A stretch of DNA of 64,000 nt from Phaeocystidibacter luteus (GCF_008933115.1 NZ_WBVO01000001.1:434001-498000), one strand, 5' to 3'; positions 17,788 through 27,732 are shown, counted from the first letter of the stretch. Notes: generated by a model from the sequence alone, not told the origin. Translations and numbers: made by a program.

Positions 17788-18657
17788 TTAACCGATTACT
17801 TCCGCCATTTTAACACCAATCTCAGCCGGCGAATCTACAACGTGAATGCCGCAGTCGCGCATAATTGCTTTCTTGGCTTGAGCCGTATCCTCTGCTCCTC
17901 CAACGATAGCGCCGGCGTGGCCCATGGTACGACCCTTAGGTGCAGTTTCACCAGCGATGAAACCTACTACAGGCTTGTTTCCATTCTCTTTAACCCAGTT
18001 CGCTGCAATAGCCTCTAGGTTTCCACCAATCTCACCAATCATAACGATTCCATCCGTCTCAGGATCGTTCATAAGAAGTTCAACGGCCTCTTTAGTTGTT
18101 GTACCGATGATTGGATCACCACCAATACCGATTGCCGTACTGATTCCCAATCCGGCCTTTACGATCTGATCAGCTGCTTCGTAGGTTAGCGTACCTGACT
18201 TCGAAACGATGCCAATACGTCCTTCCTTGAAAACAAAGCCTGGCATGATGCCAACCTTAGCCTGACCGGCAGAGATAACACCTGGACAGTTTGGACCGAT
18301 CAATGTCACGTCCATTCCAGAGATGTAATCCTTCACCTTAATCATGTCCGCAACTGGAATACCTTCCGTAATCGCTACGATCACTTTGATACCAGCATTA
18401 GCAGCTTCCATGATACCGTCTGCAGCAAAAGCAGGCGGAACAAAAATGATAGATACGTCAGCTCCAGTTTCTTTTACCGCATCTTCAACTGTGTTGAAAA
18501 CTGGACGGTCAAGGTGAGATTGTCCACCCTTACCTGGAGTTACACCACCAACAACGTTGGTACCGAATTCGATCATTTGCTCTGCGTGGAAAGTTCCTTC
18601 CTTACCGGTGAAACCCTGCACGATTACTTTGGAGTCTTTATTTACGAGTACGCTCAT
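17788..18657 (-). CDS. sucD: Succinyl-CoA ligase alpha subunit
   Basis: The alpha subunit of succinyl-CoA synthetase (TCA cycle, substrate-level phosphorylation). The N-terminal CoA-binding Rossmann domain includes [15 protein letters not shown] and the [11 protein letters not shown] loop. The phosphorylated active-site His is in GHAGAIVGG (about residue 245). The 289-residue length is standard. The beta-subunit gene is not adjacent, which is common in Bacteroidota. It is monocistronic with its own strong terminator. Confidence 0.97.
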   Translation of the reverse strand: MSVLVNKDSKVIVQGFTGKEGTFHAEQMIEFGTNVVGGVTPGKGGQSHLDRPVFNTVEDAVKETGADVSIIFVPPAFAADGIMEAANAGIKVIVAITEGIPVADMIKVKDYISGMDVTLIGPNCPGVISAGQAKVGIMPGFVFKEGRIGIVSKSGTLTYEAADQIVKAGLGISTAIGIGGDPIIGTTTKEAVELLMNDPETDGIVMIGEIGGNLEAIAANWVKENGNKPVVGFIAGETAPKGRTMGHAGAIVGGAEDTAQAKKAIMRDCGIHVVDSPAEIGVKMAEVIG

Positions 18658-18734
18658 GGTTGTAATTTCTCATTTTTGAGGCACGGCAAAAGTAGCCAAC
18701 GTAAGCTCAATTCTGAAATTTGTCAGCCCTTTAT

Positions 18735-20885
18735 TTACTGAATAGTATTCATCTCTTCTACAAGGTGACCAGCACCGGCGTAAACATCGACTACCCATAG
18801 CACATATCGAATGTCTACCATGATATTTCTACAGATTGAAGGATCGAAATAAACATCGCTCATGGTACCTTCCCATACACGGTCGAAATTCAATCCAATC
18901 AGTTCTCCATTGGCATTCAAGGCTGGCGAACCGCTGTTTCCTCCAGAAGTGTGATTCGATGCTATGAAGCAAACCGGAAGCTTACCGTTTGCCGCGGCAT
19001 AGTCCCCATAGTTCTTTTGCTCGTAGAGCTCAATCATACGTGCTGGCAAATCGAACTCGTAGTCTCCAGGTACGTACTTTGCAATCACTCCATCTAAGTA
19101 AGTATGGGTGTTGTAACGCACACCGTCAGCCGGAGAAAAACCATCCACCGAACCATAAGTGATGCGCATCGTGCTGTTAGCATCTGGATATACCGATGAA
19201 GGATCCATTACCTCCATTTGTGAGGCCATGTATTCGGCTTGCAAACGGGAAATCTTAGCCTGAGCTGCTTGGTAAGCAGGACTTACGTTATCGATATAGT
19301 GCGCGAAGGCACCGTTGGTCATGTTGTATGCATCAGAGTACAATACCTCTTGAGCAAACGCCATAGGGTCCTCCTCAAGAAGCTGCAACACTCGTTCGGC
19401 CTCCGTATTTCTCAAATAGAAATTGGCGTTGTACATCTTTGAAACATCTACCCCATCCACAGTTGCGAAGCTCTCGATTAGGAATTCTGGAGTTACTTCG
19501 GCAGTAGACATCCAGTGTGTGAATAGATCAAATGCAACTGTTGAATCTACCTTAGCACTGTAATTTTTGTAGAAGCCTTGAAGTGCTTGCGCTACCTTTT
19601 CACTTCCTTCAATCACAGCTGTAGAATCTTCTCTAGCAGCAGCTAGTAACCACGGTCTTATTCCCCAAATGAAACGCATCGCCTCATTGCCCAAGTAGGC
19701 CATCTCTATAAATCGGTCGCGTTGCTTGAATACCGGCAATGCTTCTGTATAGGCCACTTCCATTTCATGAAGAATGTGTCCGTATTCATTCCAGAGGAGG
19801 TCGTCAGATGCCAAGGCATACTGCAATCTCGCCTCCGCCCTTCTAATTGAATCAATACCATGTGTACGCTCGATTCCTTGAACTTGACCAATCCATTTCT
19901 TCCACGCATTCGAAGTTGAAGCGTACTTTGAAGCGTATTGAATGTCGATTGACTCGTCCTCAATCATGTACATCTTTCTATCCTTGAGAATGATATCGCG
20001 AATCGCAATCTTCATTGGATTCAACTCGTGCATCATTTGCTCAACGGCAATTGAAGGCAGATACTCTTCGGTTCTACCAGGGAAGCCATAAACGAACGTG
20101 AAATCACCTGGCTGTGTACCTTTCAAAGAAATAGACAAGCTTCTGTATGGAACGAAAGGAATGTTGTCCTCACTGTACTCCGCAGGCTGATTATCCTTGT
20201 CGGCATAAATACGGAACATACTGAAGTCGCCAGTATGACGCGGCCACACCCAGTTGTCTGTATCCGCTCCAAACTTTCCAATACTGCTTGGTGGTGCACC
20301 TACCAAACGAACATCGTTGTAACGTACGGATGCTACAATGATGAATTGATTTCCGTAGTATATCTCCTTTACCTCATACTCATAGTCGGCTTGAGCACTG
20401 CGAGATTCTTTGAGCTTCTCGACATTCTCTGCAATTTTAGCTTCTCTCTCCTCCTCGCTCATTGAATCGTCGACGCCATCAAGTATGAGGGTGGTCACAT
20501 CTTCAATGTACTTCACAAAGCGCACGTGCAAATCAGGGTTTGGAAGTTCTTGGTCTCTAGACATTGCCCAATACCCGTTTTCGAGATAGTTGTGCTCGAC
20601 TGAGGAATGCGATTGGATGGCTCCATAGCCGCAGTGGTGGTTGGTAAGCACGAGGCCTTCATCGGAAATGATTTCACCTGTACAGAATCCACCAAAGCTT
20701 ACAATGGCGTCTTTTAAACTGCCGTTGTTGATACTGTAAATGTCTTCTGCGCTAATCATCATACCCATCTCGCGCATCTCTGCTTCGCGATCCGACAGCA
20801 TGTAAGGAAGCCACATTCCTTCCGTCGCACTTGCAATGGCCGAAATGGACATCATCGCACAGGCGAGTTGAAATTTGAATTTCAT
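18735..20885 (-). CDS. S46 family dipeptidyl-peptidase, DPP11-type
   Basis: A secreted serine peptidase that removes dipeptides from N-termini. The start at 20885 gives a signal peptide ending near ASA; a longer in-frame start at 20969 would bury it. The triad is visible: LTNHHCGYG (His83/84), an Asp in DTDNWVWPRHTGDF, and Ser in GNSGSPALN. Eighteen residues after the Ser lies Arg (LNFDRVWEG). That position is Arg in Asp/Glu-specific DPP11 and Gly in DPP7, so acidic specificity is predicted. Bacteroidota use these enzymes to feed on peptides. It is divergent from a TlpA-like gene. Confidence 0.92.
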   Translation of the reverse strand: MKFKFQLACAMMSISAIASATEGMWLPYMLSDREAEMREMGMMISAEDIYSINNGSLKDAIVSFGGFCTGEIISDEGLVLTNHHCGYGAIQSHSSVEHNYLENGYWAMSRDQELPNPDLHVRFVKYIEDVTTLILDGVDDSMSEEEREAKIAENVEKLKESRSAQADYEYEVKEIYYGNQFIIVASVRYNDVRLVGAPPSSIGKFGADTDNWVWPRHTGDFSMFRIYADKDNQPAEYSEDNIPFVPYRSLSISLKGTQPGDFTFVYGFPGRTEEYLPSIAVEQMMHELNPMKIAIRDIILKDRKMYMIEDESIDIQYASKYASTSNAWKKWIGQVQGIERTHGIDSIRRAEARLQYALASDDLLWNEYGHILHEMEVAYTEALPVFKQRDRFIEMAYLGNEAMRFIWGIRPWLLAAAREDSTAVIEGSEKVAQALQGFYKNYSAKVDSTVAFDLFTHWMSTAEVTPEFLIESFATVDGVDVSKMYNANFYLRNTEAERVLQLLEEDPMAFAQEVLYSDAYNMTNGAFAHYIDNVSPAYQAAQAKISRLQAEYMASQMEVMDPSSVYPDANSTMRITYGSVDGFSPADGVRYNTHTYLDGVIAKYVPGDYEFDLPARMIELYEQKNYGDYAAANGKLPVCFIASNHTSGGNSGSPALNANGELIGLNFDRVWEGTMSDVYFDPSICRNIMVDIRYVLWVVDVYAGAGHLVEEMNTIQ

Positions 20886-20977
20886 ACGTAATTTCTTTTT
20901 GCTAGGTCCACAAAGATACACGTGCGTTTGTGTGATGAAAGAACTACCACTAATTTTGGGGAAATTCACATCAATTA

Positions 20978-22081
20978 ATGAAGAAGCTACTATACTTGGC
21001 GCCTATCGCATTGATAGCCGCTTGTTCTCAGCCTTCCGCTGAGGAAACTGCATTCCACGTAACACTTAATTATCCGAATATTGAAGGCCAAACGGTAGAG
21101 CTTCAAGTAAGTACAGATAAAGGGTTTGAGAAAGCAGATACCGAAACTCTTGTAAACGGCACCGTTACACTCGATGTCGATTCACTTGAATACCCAACGT
21201 TGATGCTCATCAACCTTCCTGACTCTCGTGAGCGATTCTTGGTATTTGGGAAGAGCGGTAATCTCACAATAAACGCTTCGAAAGAAGGTGCTCAAACAAA
21301 GCACACGTATGCTGATGGAGAGTTTGCCGAAGCGTTGAACGGGTATTTTAACGAGAAGATGAACTTTCAGATGAATAGCCAACAGCTCAATCAAGAGTTT
21401 CAGCAGGCTAGCATGATGGGAGATAGCATCATGATCGTCAATCTTTCTCAAGGATTCGAAAAAATGATGGCGCAACACCAGCGCGCACTCATTGATATCG
21501 CCAAAGAAAATGGTGCTTTCGGTGCATTTATCGCCCTCAACGAACTACACTCAGCTGAGGCATTGACGCTCGACACAATTTATCAGAACATCCCAGTTTC
21601 TGCCGGAAAGAGCCCAATGGTATCCGAGCTCAAGCAGCGCGTAGAGGTTCTCAAAAGAGTCCGCATCGGCGAACCACTTGTGGATGTTGCACAACCTGAC
21701 ACCACAGGTCAACTCATGCGTTTATCAGAGCAACTTGGCGACTCGTATACGTTGGTGGATTTCTGGGCATCATGGTGTGGACCATGTCGTGCGGAGAATC
21801 CAAACGTGGTGAAAGCTTTCGAGCTTTACAAAGACAAGGGCTTTACTGTAGTAGGCATCTCGCTTGACCGAGGAAAGGAAGAATGGGTAAAAGCTATCAA
21901 CGACGACAATCTAACTTGGGCGCACATGAGCGACCTTCAGTTCTGGGACAGTGAGCCTGCAGCCAAATATGGCGTGCGCTCTATTCCGAGTAACGTAATG
22001 TTGGATGAAAACGGCGTAATCGTAGCCAAAGATCTTCGCGAACAAGAATTGCAAGATTGGCTAGCGGAACGTCTGAACTAG
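20978..22081 (+). CDS. TlpA/ResA-like thiol-disulfide lipoprotein with DUF4369-like domain
   Basis: A lipoprotein signal (LIAACSQ) anchors the protein in the envelope. Residues about 25-110 resemble the DUF4369 beta domain, 115-225 are helical, and 235-367 form a TlpA-type thioredoxin domain with CGPC at 267-270 (FWASWCGPCRAE) and cis-Pro in RSIPSNVML. It should reduce or isomerise disulfides in the periplasm, for example in cytochrome c maturation or oxidative protection. It faces away from the DPP11 gene and has its own terminator. Confidence 0.9.
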   Translation: MKKLLYLAPIALIAACSQPSAEETAFHVTLNYPNIEGQTVELQVSTDKGFEKADTETLVNGTVTLDVDSLEYPTLMLINLPDSRERFLVFGKSGNLTINASKEGAQTKHTYADGEFAEALNGYFNEKMNFQMNSQQLNQEFQQASMMGDSIMIVNLSQGFEKMMAQHQRALIDIAKENGAFGAFIALNELHSAEALTLDTIYQNIPVSAGKSPMVSELKQRVEVLKRVRIGEPLVDVAQPDTTGQLMRLSEQLGDSYTLVDFWASWCGPCRAENPNVVKAFELYKDKGFTVVGISLDRGKEEWVKAINDDNLTWAHMSDLQFWDSEPAAKYGVRSIPSNVMLDENGVIVAKDLREQELQDWLAERLN

Positions 22082-22102
22082 ACGTGAAATAGAACTACAA
22101 AG

Positions 22103-22134
22103 AAGCCGATGAAGTCGATTCATCGGCTTTTTTT
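22103..22134 (+). terminator. Terminator of the TlpA-like gene
   Basis: AAGCCGATGA pairs with TCATCGGCTT across a 7-base loop and is followed by T's. The convergent gene's stop codon lies at its right edge. Confidence 0.88.
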
Positions 22135-24184
22135 ATACCCTGCCCTCACGTTTTCTCAATGCCCACTCAGCTGTGAAGACGAGCAGGATTAAAACATAAG
22201 GCCACCATTTCGAAAGTAGCGATTCTGTTGATTCACTTTCGTGCAACACAACCTTGGTTTCTCTGTCCATCAGTTGATCAATCAGATTATCGCGTTGTGA
22301 GAAGTGCACATTTACACCACCAGAATTACCGCTAATGGCTGCAAGTTCCTTTGATCGAGCGCGGGTGTCGAGTTCTTCCAATTTGATATCTGAAACGGAG
22401 AATACACCCGCTTCTGACAACACTTCACCTCCAATGTCTGTCGATATTCGATAGCGATAGTCTCCGGGGCTCAATGACTCCAACTGGCTTACATACCGGC
22501 CCGTACCTGCTTCAGCCATATTCTGCTCAGCTACAGGTTCGCCATTGCGTGTAACTGTAAACTTCACCGACGCATTTTTCACAGGATTGAGCGCCTCGTC
22601 TTTTGGACGTGCCACAAAGCGAATCGCTTCATTCCTTCTTGCATTTCGCGGAACCTCAACCTCTAATCTATCTGCCCCAGGTTTGGTTAGAAGCCAGTCG
22701 TAAAGCCCTAGGATCCATTTGTCATAAGGTTGATGCGTGCCAAACTCAGCATAACTGTAGGTTCGTATCCTCCACCATCCCTCACCGTTTAACCAGGCTA
22801 AACGACGGCCTTCTTTCTCAGAAAGCGCTACCAAAGGTGTCTGTGTAGAAACGTTACCAAAATCTGCAAAGAGCACAGGAGTCCAGAAGCCAAAGCTCGA
22901 CTCACCGTGAATTTCAGCATTTAGCGGTGGGTAGGAGCGCAGCTTCCTCACCCAACTTTGATCTACCTCAAAAGAACCGAAAGATTCGTTGATTCGCGGT
23001 GTCACATCGGCAAAACGGTCAAGCATAGGAGCTCCAGACAAGCGATTGAGACTCACCTCCCACTCCATAAATGGCGCCTGAACCGTGGTCATAAGCAGAA
23101 TGCTGACGTCAGTTATTTCAACAAACTCAGCGAGCTCGCCATTTGGAACCACTCCATGAAAGACAACCAAGTCATACTTGGGAGCGTTCGCCTCGCTCCA
23201 ACCTTCCATGGAGATCACCTCAACTTCATTGGCTTCGTCCTCCAAAAGCGGAAGTCGAATAGCCGCAATGTCCGGATGGGGTGACTGGCTTACTAGTAGG
23301 ATGCGCTTCTTCTTATCCGTAAACTCGATATCGATCGTCCTGCTGTTGTTGGCGAAGTTGGATTCGTTTTCGAGCGCTTCGATCTCGACGGAATACACCC
23401 TTATTCCAGATGAATCCGACGATACCTCGAAGGTCGTTGAACCTCGTTGATTATTGACGGAAACACGCTGTTGAGCGACCTGCATGCCGCCTGATTTCAA
23501 CGCGACATTCACAGAACGTGCTGTGCCACCAAGTACTTCAAAATCTAAACGAATAGGCGTAGTATTTCCCGTATACGCAACCTTATTCCCCGTTAATCTA
23601 ACAACTTGAATATCAAAATACTCCGATGTATCACCTAAAGTTATGCTATGTATAGGATGAAGATTGGTTTGAACAGAGGTCAACGGTCTTCCACTGTTCG
23701 TAATGCCATCGGTAGCCAGTACAATTCCCTCGGCATTTCTACCATCTAATCGAAGTAGAGCTTCTCTTACGGCTAATTCGATATTTGAAGCTGTGCCATC
23801 AAAAACACCCGAGGCGGCGGTCACTTCCTTGTCAAATCCGTACTGAAGCACATCGTACTTCTCTTCTAAACGATTGATGGAGGTATTTGCCCACTCTTGA
23901 TAGGATTCGACGAACTCGGCAGAATCTTCATTGAGGATTACCGATTCCGATTCATCTTGAAGCCAGATTAACAATGGACGCTCCTCCGTCACTGAGGTAT
24001 CTCTAATCACTGGGTTCAATAAGAGGAGTCCAACAGCTGTAAGACCAATCCATCGCAGAGCTGGAAGCACGATGTTGAATGGCTTATCGAATCCTGAATT
24101 GCGGTAAGCAAAAAAGGTGACCAAAGCGGCCACCCCTAGGATGATTAGGATAAATCCAAATGCATATGGAGATTGAAACGTCAT
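22133..24184 (-). CDS. Large membrane-anchored VWA/BatA-like protein
   Basis: 683 residues. Two N-terminal spans (about 8-27 and 37-58), a large extracytoplasmic region, and a C-terminal span (about 660-677) ending RKREGRV. After the second span comes a von Willebrand A-like segment with an LVLATDGITNSG-type motif (here GIVLATDGITNSG, about residue 150), then Ig-like beta domains. This is the layout of Bacteroidota VWA/CARDB membrane proteins often found with Bat aerotolerance or MoxR genes. Those partners are absent here. Its gene sits four bases downstream of fabG on the same strand. Confidence 0.78.
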   Translation of the reverse strand: MTFQSPYAFGFILIILGVAALVTFFAYRNSGFDKPFNIVLPALRWIGLTAVGLLLLNPVIRDTSVTEERPLLIWLQDESESVILNEDSAEFVESYQEWANTSINRLEEKYDVLQYGFDKEVTAASGVFDGTASNIELAVREALLRLDGRNAEGIVLATDGITNSGRPLTSVQTNLHPIHSITLGDTSEYFDIQVVRLTGNKVAYTGNTTPIRLDFEVLGGTARSVNVALKSGGMQVAQQRVSVNNQRGSTTFEVSSDSSGIRVYSVEIEALENESNFANNSRTIDIEFTDKKKRILLVSQSPHPDIAAIRLPLLEDEANEVEVISMEGWSEANAPKYDLVVFHGVVPNGELAEFVEITDVSILLMTTVQAPFMEWEVSLNRLSGAPMLDRFADVTPRINESFGSFEVDQSWVRKLRSYPPLNAEIHGESSFGFWTPVLFADFGNVSTQTPLVALSEKEGRRLAWLNGEGWWRIRTYSYAEFGTHQPYDKWILGLYDWLLTKPGADRLEVEVPRNARRNEAIRFVARPKDEALNPVKNASVKFTVTRNGEPVAEQNMAEAGTGRYVSQLESLSPGDYRYRISTDIGGEVLSEAGVFSVSDIKLEELDTRARSKELAAISGNSGGVNVHFSQRDNLIDQLMDRETKVVLHESESTESLLSKWWPYVLILLVFTAEWALRKREGRV

Positions 24185-24187
24185 AAA

Positions 24188-24934
24188 TTAGGTGAGCATT
24201 CCACCATCAACGTTCAATACTTGTCCTGTAATATATCCACTCATGTCGGATGCCAAGAATAGACAAGCGTTGGCCACATCTTCTGGCGATCCGCCGCGCT
24301 TCAATGGAATTGCATCTCTCCAGCCCTGTACGGTCTTCTCGTCGAGAACAGCTGTCATTTCCGTTTCGATGAAACCAGGAGCGATGGCATTACAACGGAT
24401 GTTGCGTGAACCTAGCTCGAGAGCAACTGATTTAGTGAATCCAATAGCGCCAGCTTTAGAGGCTGCGTAGTTGGCCTGACCAGCGTTTCCTTTAACTCCA
24501 ACAACCGAGCTAATATTGATGATGCTTCCGCTGCGCTGCTTGAGGAAAGTACGCTGAACGGCTTTTGTCATATTGAATACCGAATTCAAGTTGATGCGAA
24601 GCACCTCGTTGAAATCATCTTCACCCATTCTCATGAGGAGATTGTCGCGGGTAATTCCGGCGTTATTGATAACGATATCGATCTGACCGAAATCAGCGAG
24701 AACATCTTCGATAAGCTTTTCGGCTTGGGCCATATCAGAAGCATCGCTGCGATACCCTTTGACTTTAACATCGCCACCGGCTAGCTCCTCTTCTACTTGC
24801 TTGCCTTTTTCGACAGACGACAAGAAGGTGAAGGCTACGTTGCAGCCATGTTTAACGAATGTTTCGGCGATTCCTCTACCGATACCTTTTGAGGCACCTG
24901 TGATGATAGCGGTTTTTCCTTCTAGTATTTTCAT
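24188..24934 (-). CDS. fabG: 3-oxoacyl-ACP reductase
   Basis: A short-chain dehydrogenase for the first reduction of each fatty-acid elongation cycle. It shows the NADP motif TGASKGIGRG (about residues 12-21), NNAG (about 88-91), catalytic Ser in NISSVVG, and YAASKAG with the Tyr/Lys pair. It ends with the FabG-typical GYITGQVLNVDGGM. The 248-residue length is standard. No fab cluster surrounds it; it shares a strand with the VWA protein gene. Confidence 0.95.
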   Translation of the reverse strand: MKILEGKTAIITGASKGIGRGIAETFVKHGCNVAFTFLSSVEKGKQVEEELAGGDVKVKGYRSDASDMAQAEKLIEDVLADFGQIDIVINNAGITRDNLLMRMGEDDFNEVLRINLNSVFNMTKAVQRTFLKQRSGSIINISSVVGVKGNAGQANYAASKAGAIGFTKSVALELGSRNIRCNAIAPGFIETEMTAVLDEKTVQGWRDAIPLKRGGSPEDVANACLFLASDMSGYITGQVLNVDGGMLT

Positions 24935-24997
24935 GGGGATTGTATCAATTCAGTTGTAGACAAAAATAAGGATAGCGGTTACACACGCAAGCAGATT

Positions 24998-25528
24998 CTA
25001 TTCTTCACTAGCTTGTTTCTTCACCGCGTGCATAAGTCCGATTGGCTTACCATTCTCGTATGCAACTACATAGGCGAACTCTAGTCCCATTTCAGACATC
25101 TTGCTTAAAAACTCTTGGGCTTTGTTGAATGTGGAGAAAGTACCGAGACTCACCTTTTGAAGGTTATCATTCTCGAACATATACACGCCCTCAAGATCGG
25201 CCGCATATGGTTTAATATCAAACTCAGCGAAAGCGCCAATCTGTACGGTATAGACAATGTTTGAATCCGGAATCACATTCCAATCTTGTGGACCTGAAGC
25301 GGTAACGATCTCTACGGTATCCGTCTTCTCAACCTCAATAGGGTTTTCGTAAAGGTAGATGGCTAGAGCGGTAGCCAACACAAACATAACCCAACCAATG
25401 ATCATTGCCGTTCGCAATGGTGTGGTATTGGGCTTTGAATTCTCCATTTCTCCGATTTGCTTTCGGAGATCTGAGTTTTCCTGTTCGAGGTTATCTAACC
25501 TCTCCTGAGTTTCTCGAGATACGAACAT
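24998..25528 (-). CDS. Membrane-anchored SPOR-domain protein
   Basis: An N-terminal coiled coil (about residues 5-32), one membrane span (about 42-62), a short linker, and a SPOR-like domain (about 92-165: YTVQIGAFAEF, then KVSLGTFSTFNKAQEFL and FAYVVAYENG). SPOR domains bind glycan strands denuded of stem peptides, usually at division septa. The protein is 176 residues with the N-terminus predicted cytoplasmic. The repeat-rich intergenic region lies upstream of its start. Confidence 0.85.
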   Translation of the reverse strand: MFVSRETQERLDNLEQENSDLRKQIGEMENSKPNTTPLRTAMIIGWVMFVLATALAIYLYENPIEVEKTDTVEIVTASGPQDWNVIPDSNIVYTVQIGAFAEFDIKPYAADLEGVYMFENDNLQKVSLGTFSTFNKAQEFLSKMSEMGLEFAYVVAYENGKPIGLMHAVKKQASEE

Positions 25529-25540
25529 GTAGCAAAGCTA

Positions 25541-26290
25541 GGAAAAAGAAAGGTTCTCCTCGTTCCTCGGAGAAAGGGTCCCGCTGGCGCGGGAAAGGTT
25601 CCCGCTATCGCGGGAAAAGGATTCCGCTGTCACGGAATAAGGCGCTACGCGCAAAACTCGCTGCGCTCGTAAGACTTAACCTTAATAGTATGCGGTACCC
25701 CTCTTACATTCGCAGAATGCCTTCCTTCGTCAGGCAAAGGTTCTCCTTCGTCGAACAAGGATCCGCGCCTTCAGCGGGATAAGGCGCTACGCGCAAGACT
25801 CGCTTCGCTCGTAAGGTCAGACCCAAGCCTAAGCATCAACTAACCCCTTACATTCGCAGAATGTCTTGTTGCGCAGCAACCTTGCGACGTCAGGAGCACT
25901 TACATTTGCAAAATGTCTTGTTGCACAGCAACCTTGCGACGCCAGGAGCCCTTACATTCGCAGAATGCCTTCCTTCGTCAGGCAAAGGTTCTCCTTCGTC
26001 GAACAAGAATCCGCGCTTTCAGCGGGATAAGGCGCTCCGCGCAAGACTCGCTTCGCTCGTAAGGTCAGACCCAAGCCTAAGCATCAACTAACCCCTTACA
26101 TTCGCAGAATGTCTTGTTGCACAGCAACCTTGCGACGCCAGGAGCCTTACATTCGCAGAATGCCTTAATGCGCAGCATTCTTGCGACGCAGGAGCCTTAC
26201 ATTCACAGAATGTCTTAATGCGCAGCAATCTTGCGACGTAGGAGCCTTGCATTCTCAGAATGCCTTATTGCACCGCAATTCCACCCCCAA
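25541..26290. repeat. Repeat-packed intergenic region with nested palindromes
   Basis: About 750 bases without a credible gene. The left part holds four consecutive short hairpins (such as CCCGCTGGCGCGGG and CCCGCTATCGCGGG). Two near-identical units of about 195 bp follow at 25703-25897 and 25951-26145. Between and after them are roughly 50-bp units, each built from CATTCGCAGAATG and TTGCGCAGCAA palindromes and ending GACGxCAGGAGC. Open frames inside it are by-products of the repeats. It looks like a decaying or expanding array of small palindromic elements. Confidence 0.85.
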
Positions 26291-26335
26291 CATTCTAATA
26301 ATCTTCCATTAACGTCAACATAACGGGAATTAAAT

Positions 26336-26343
26336 TACCTTTG
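26336..26343 (+). promoter_or_regulatory. -7 promoter box (TAnnTTTG)
   Basis: TACCTTTG, 24 bases before the RRM gene start chosen here. It makes the more upstream in-frame ATG at 26341 unlikely. Confidence 0.45.
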
Positions 26344-26367
26344 GCGCTCATTGTTATTTTTAGTTCT

Positions 26368-26637
26368 ATGAACATTTTTATTGGAAACCTATCTTACGGA
26401 GTTGAAGATGGGGATTTGGCGGATCTCTTCGCCCAGTATGGTGACGTTGAGTCTGCCCGCGTTATTAAAGACCGCGAAACCGGTCGTAGTCGTGGATTCG
26501 CATTCGTTGTGATGAATGACGACACTGACGCAAACAGCGCAATTGAAGCACTTAACGGATTTGATCTTAACGGTCGTCCACTTCGAGTGAATCAAGCTAT
26601 CGAAAAAGAGCGCCGAGAAAGAAGACCTCGATACTAA
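26368..26637 (+). CDS. RNA-binding protein with one RRM domain
   Basis: A single RNA-recognition motif of 89 residues. RNP2 is IFIGNL at the N-terminus and RNP1 is RGFAFVVM near residue 44. The C-terminus is Arg/Lys/Glu-rich (EKERRERRPRY). Such small RRM proteins are common in Bacteroidota, which use them in place of Hfq-type regulators in some contexts. The start follows a promoter box, and a perfect 24-bp palindromic terminator follows the gene. Confidence 0.94.
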   Translation: MNIFIGNLSYGVEDGDLADLFAQYGDVESARVIKDRETGRSRGFAFVVMNDDTDANSAIEALNGFDLNGRPLRVNQAIEKERRERRPRY

Positions 26638-26661
26638 GCCGCATACTGTTCGAATTGATAC

Positions 26662-26690
26662 AACGTCCCGCAATTGCGGGACGTTTTTTA
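26662..26690 (+). terminator. Terminator of the RRM gene
   Basis: A perfect palindrome (AACGTCCCGC/GCGGGACGTT around AATT), followed by six T. Confidence 0.92.
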
Positions 26691-26714
26691 TTTTGGTAGA
26701 AAGCTATCGCGATT

Positions 26715-27086
26715 ATGGCACACCTACCAGCATGGATTGAAATCCCCGTTACGGATATCGATAGAGCCGAAAAATTCTACGGAGAGGTTCTACATATCGA
26801 CTTCAAGAGAATGAACTTGGCCAACGGTTTAATCCTCTCCTTATTCCCCAATAAGCCAGATGAAGTAGGAGGCGCTCTAGCCTGTCTACCCGCCTTTTAT
26901 CACCCCGGGGAAACCGGACCAGTCATTTATTTAAACGTAGATAGTGTAAGCGATTGCCTTCGCAGAGTCGAGTCGGCAGGAGGAGCCATTATCGTCCCGC
27001 TTACTCAAGTGAGCGACGAGGTTGGTTTCATGGGAGTAATGCGCGATTCCGAAGGAAATCGTGTCGGTTTTATAGGCGCCGAATAA
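26715..27086 (+). CDS. VOC-family (glyoxalase/bleomycin-resistance fold) protein
   Basis: A 123-residue single VOC module. It begins with a beta strand WIEIPVTDIDRAEKFYGEVL, the classic first beta-alpha unit, and has GPVIYLNVDSVSDCL at the second unit and RDSEGNRVGFIG at the end. VOC proteins bind a metal and act on small organic substrates or bind drugs. The substrate cannot be assigned. The gene lies 21 bases upstream of the TRIC channel gene, so it may be co-transcribed with the transport genes that follow. Confidence 0.88.
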   Translation: MAHLPAWIEIPVTDIDRAEKFYGEVLHIDFKRMNLANGLILSLFPNKPDEVGGALACLPAFYHPGETGPVIYLNVDSVSDCLRRVESAGGAIIVPLTQVSDEVGFMGVMRDSEGNRVGFIGAE

Positions 27087-27107
27087 CTTCCTTCCTACCT
27101 TCGCAAA

Positions 27108-27719
27108 ATGAGCACGCAATACGTACTTGAATTAATCGGAACCTATTTCTTCGCCATTTCGGGTGCACTTGCGGTAGCCGATGTTGAGAACGACCTATTC
27201 GGCGCAAGCTTCACAGGTTTTCTCACCGCTATCGGCGGAGGTACACTTCGAGATTTGATTCTGGACAGTCATCCTCTCGTTTGGATCGGAGACCCTTACG
27301 TACTCTATTCCGTATTCGCCGGTGTGCTCACAGCCATCATTTTCTTCAAATGGGTAATCAAATTGAAGAAGACGCTCTTCCTGTTCGACACTATGGGGAT
27401 CAGTCTGTTTACGGTACTTGGTGTTGAAAAAGCTCTGTATTTCGGTGCTCCAGATGAAGTTGCCGTTATCATGGGAATTTTCTCTGCCGTAATGGGTGGG
27501 GTAATCCGCGACACCCTCAGCAACGTTACTCCGGTAATCCTCAGAAAGGAAATTTATGCCAGCGCATGTATGATTGGGGCCATTTCCTATCTTATCCTGA
27601 ATAAATTTCATGTTGAGCGTGAACTAAACCTCATCATTTCTGCTTCACTAATTGCAAGTGTTCGCGTGCTTGCCGTCCGCTATAAAGTATACCTTCCAGC
27701 CCTAGGGTCTTGGAGATAA
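27108..27719 (+). CDS. TRIC-family cation channel (UPF0126/YicG-like)
   Basis: 203 residues with six or seven membrane spans built from two internal repeats. Each repeat carries the family's Gly-rich/Arg-Asp motif: AIGGGTLRDLIL in the first and VMGGVIRDTLSN in the second. Bacterial TRIC channels are homotrimeric monovalent cation channels. The gene is followed, 13 bases on, by a KefB-type antiporter and then an MscS channel, suggesting one ion-homeostasis operon. Confidence 0.93.
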   Translation: MSTQYVLELIGTYFFAISGALAVADVENDLFGASFTGFLTAIGGGTLRDLILDSHPLVWIGDPYVLYSVFAGVLTAIIFFKWVIKLKKTLFLFDTMGISLFTVLGVEKALYFGAPDEVAVIMGIFSAVMGGVIRDTLSNVTPVILRKEIYASACMIGAISYLILNKFHVERELNLIISASLIASVRVLAVRYKVYLPALGSWR

Positions 27720-27732
27720 CCAAACTGAACCG

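Noticed and set aside
25405-26091. Open frames across the repeat island (25405-25782 and 25861-26091)
   Set aside because: They are produced by the palindromic repeats, have repetitive Arg/Ser/Leu composition and partly antisense a SPOR gene.
25541-26290. CRISPR array
   Set aside because: Unit lengths vary, there are no unique spacers of constant length between identical repeats, and no cas genes are in the window.
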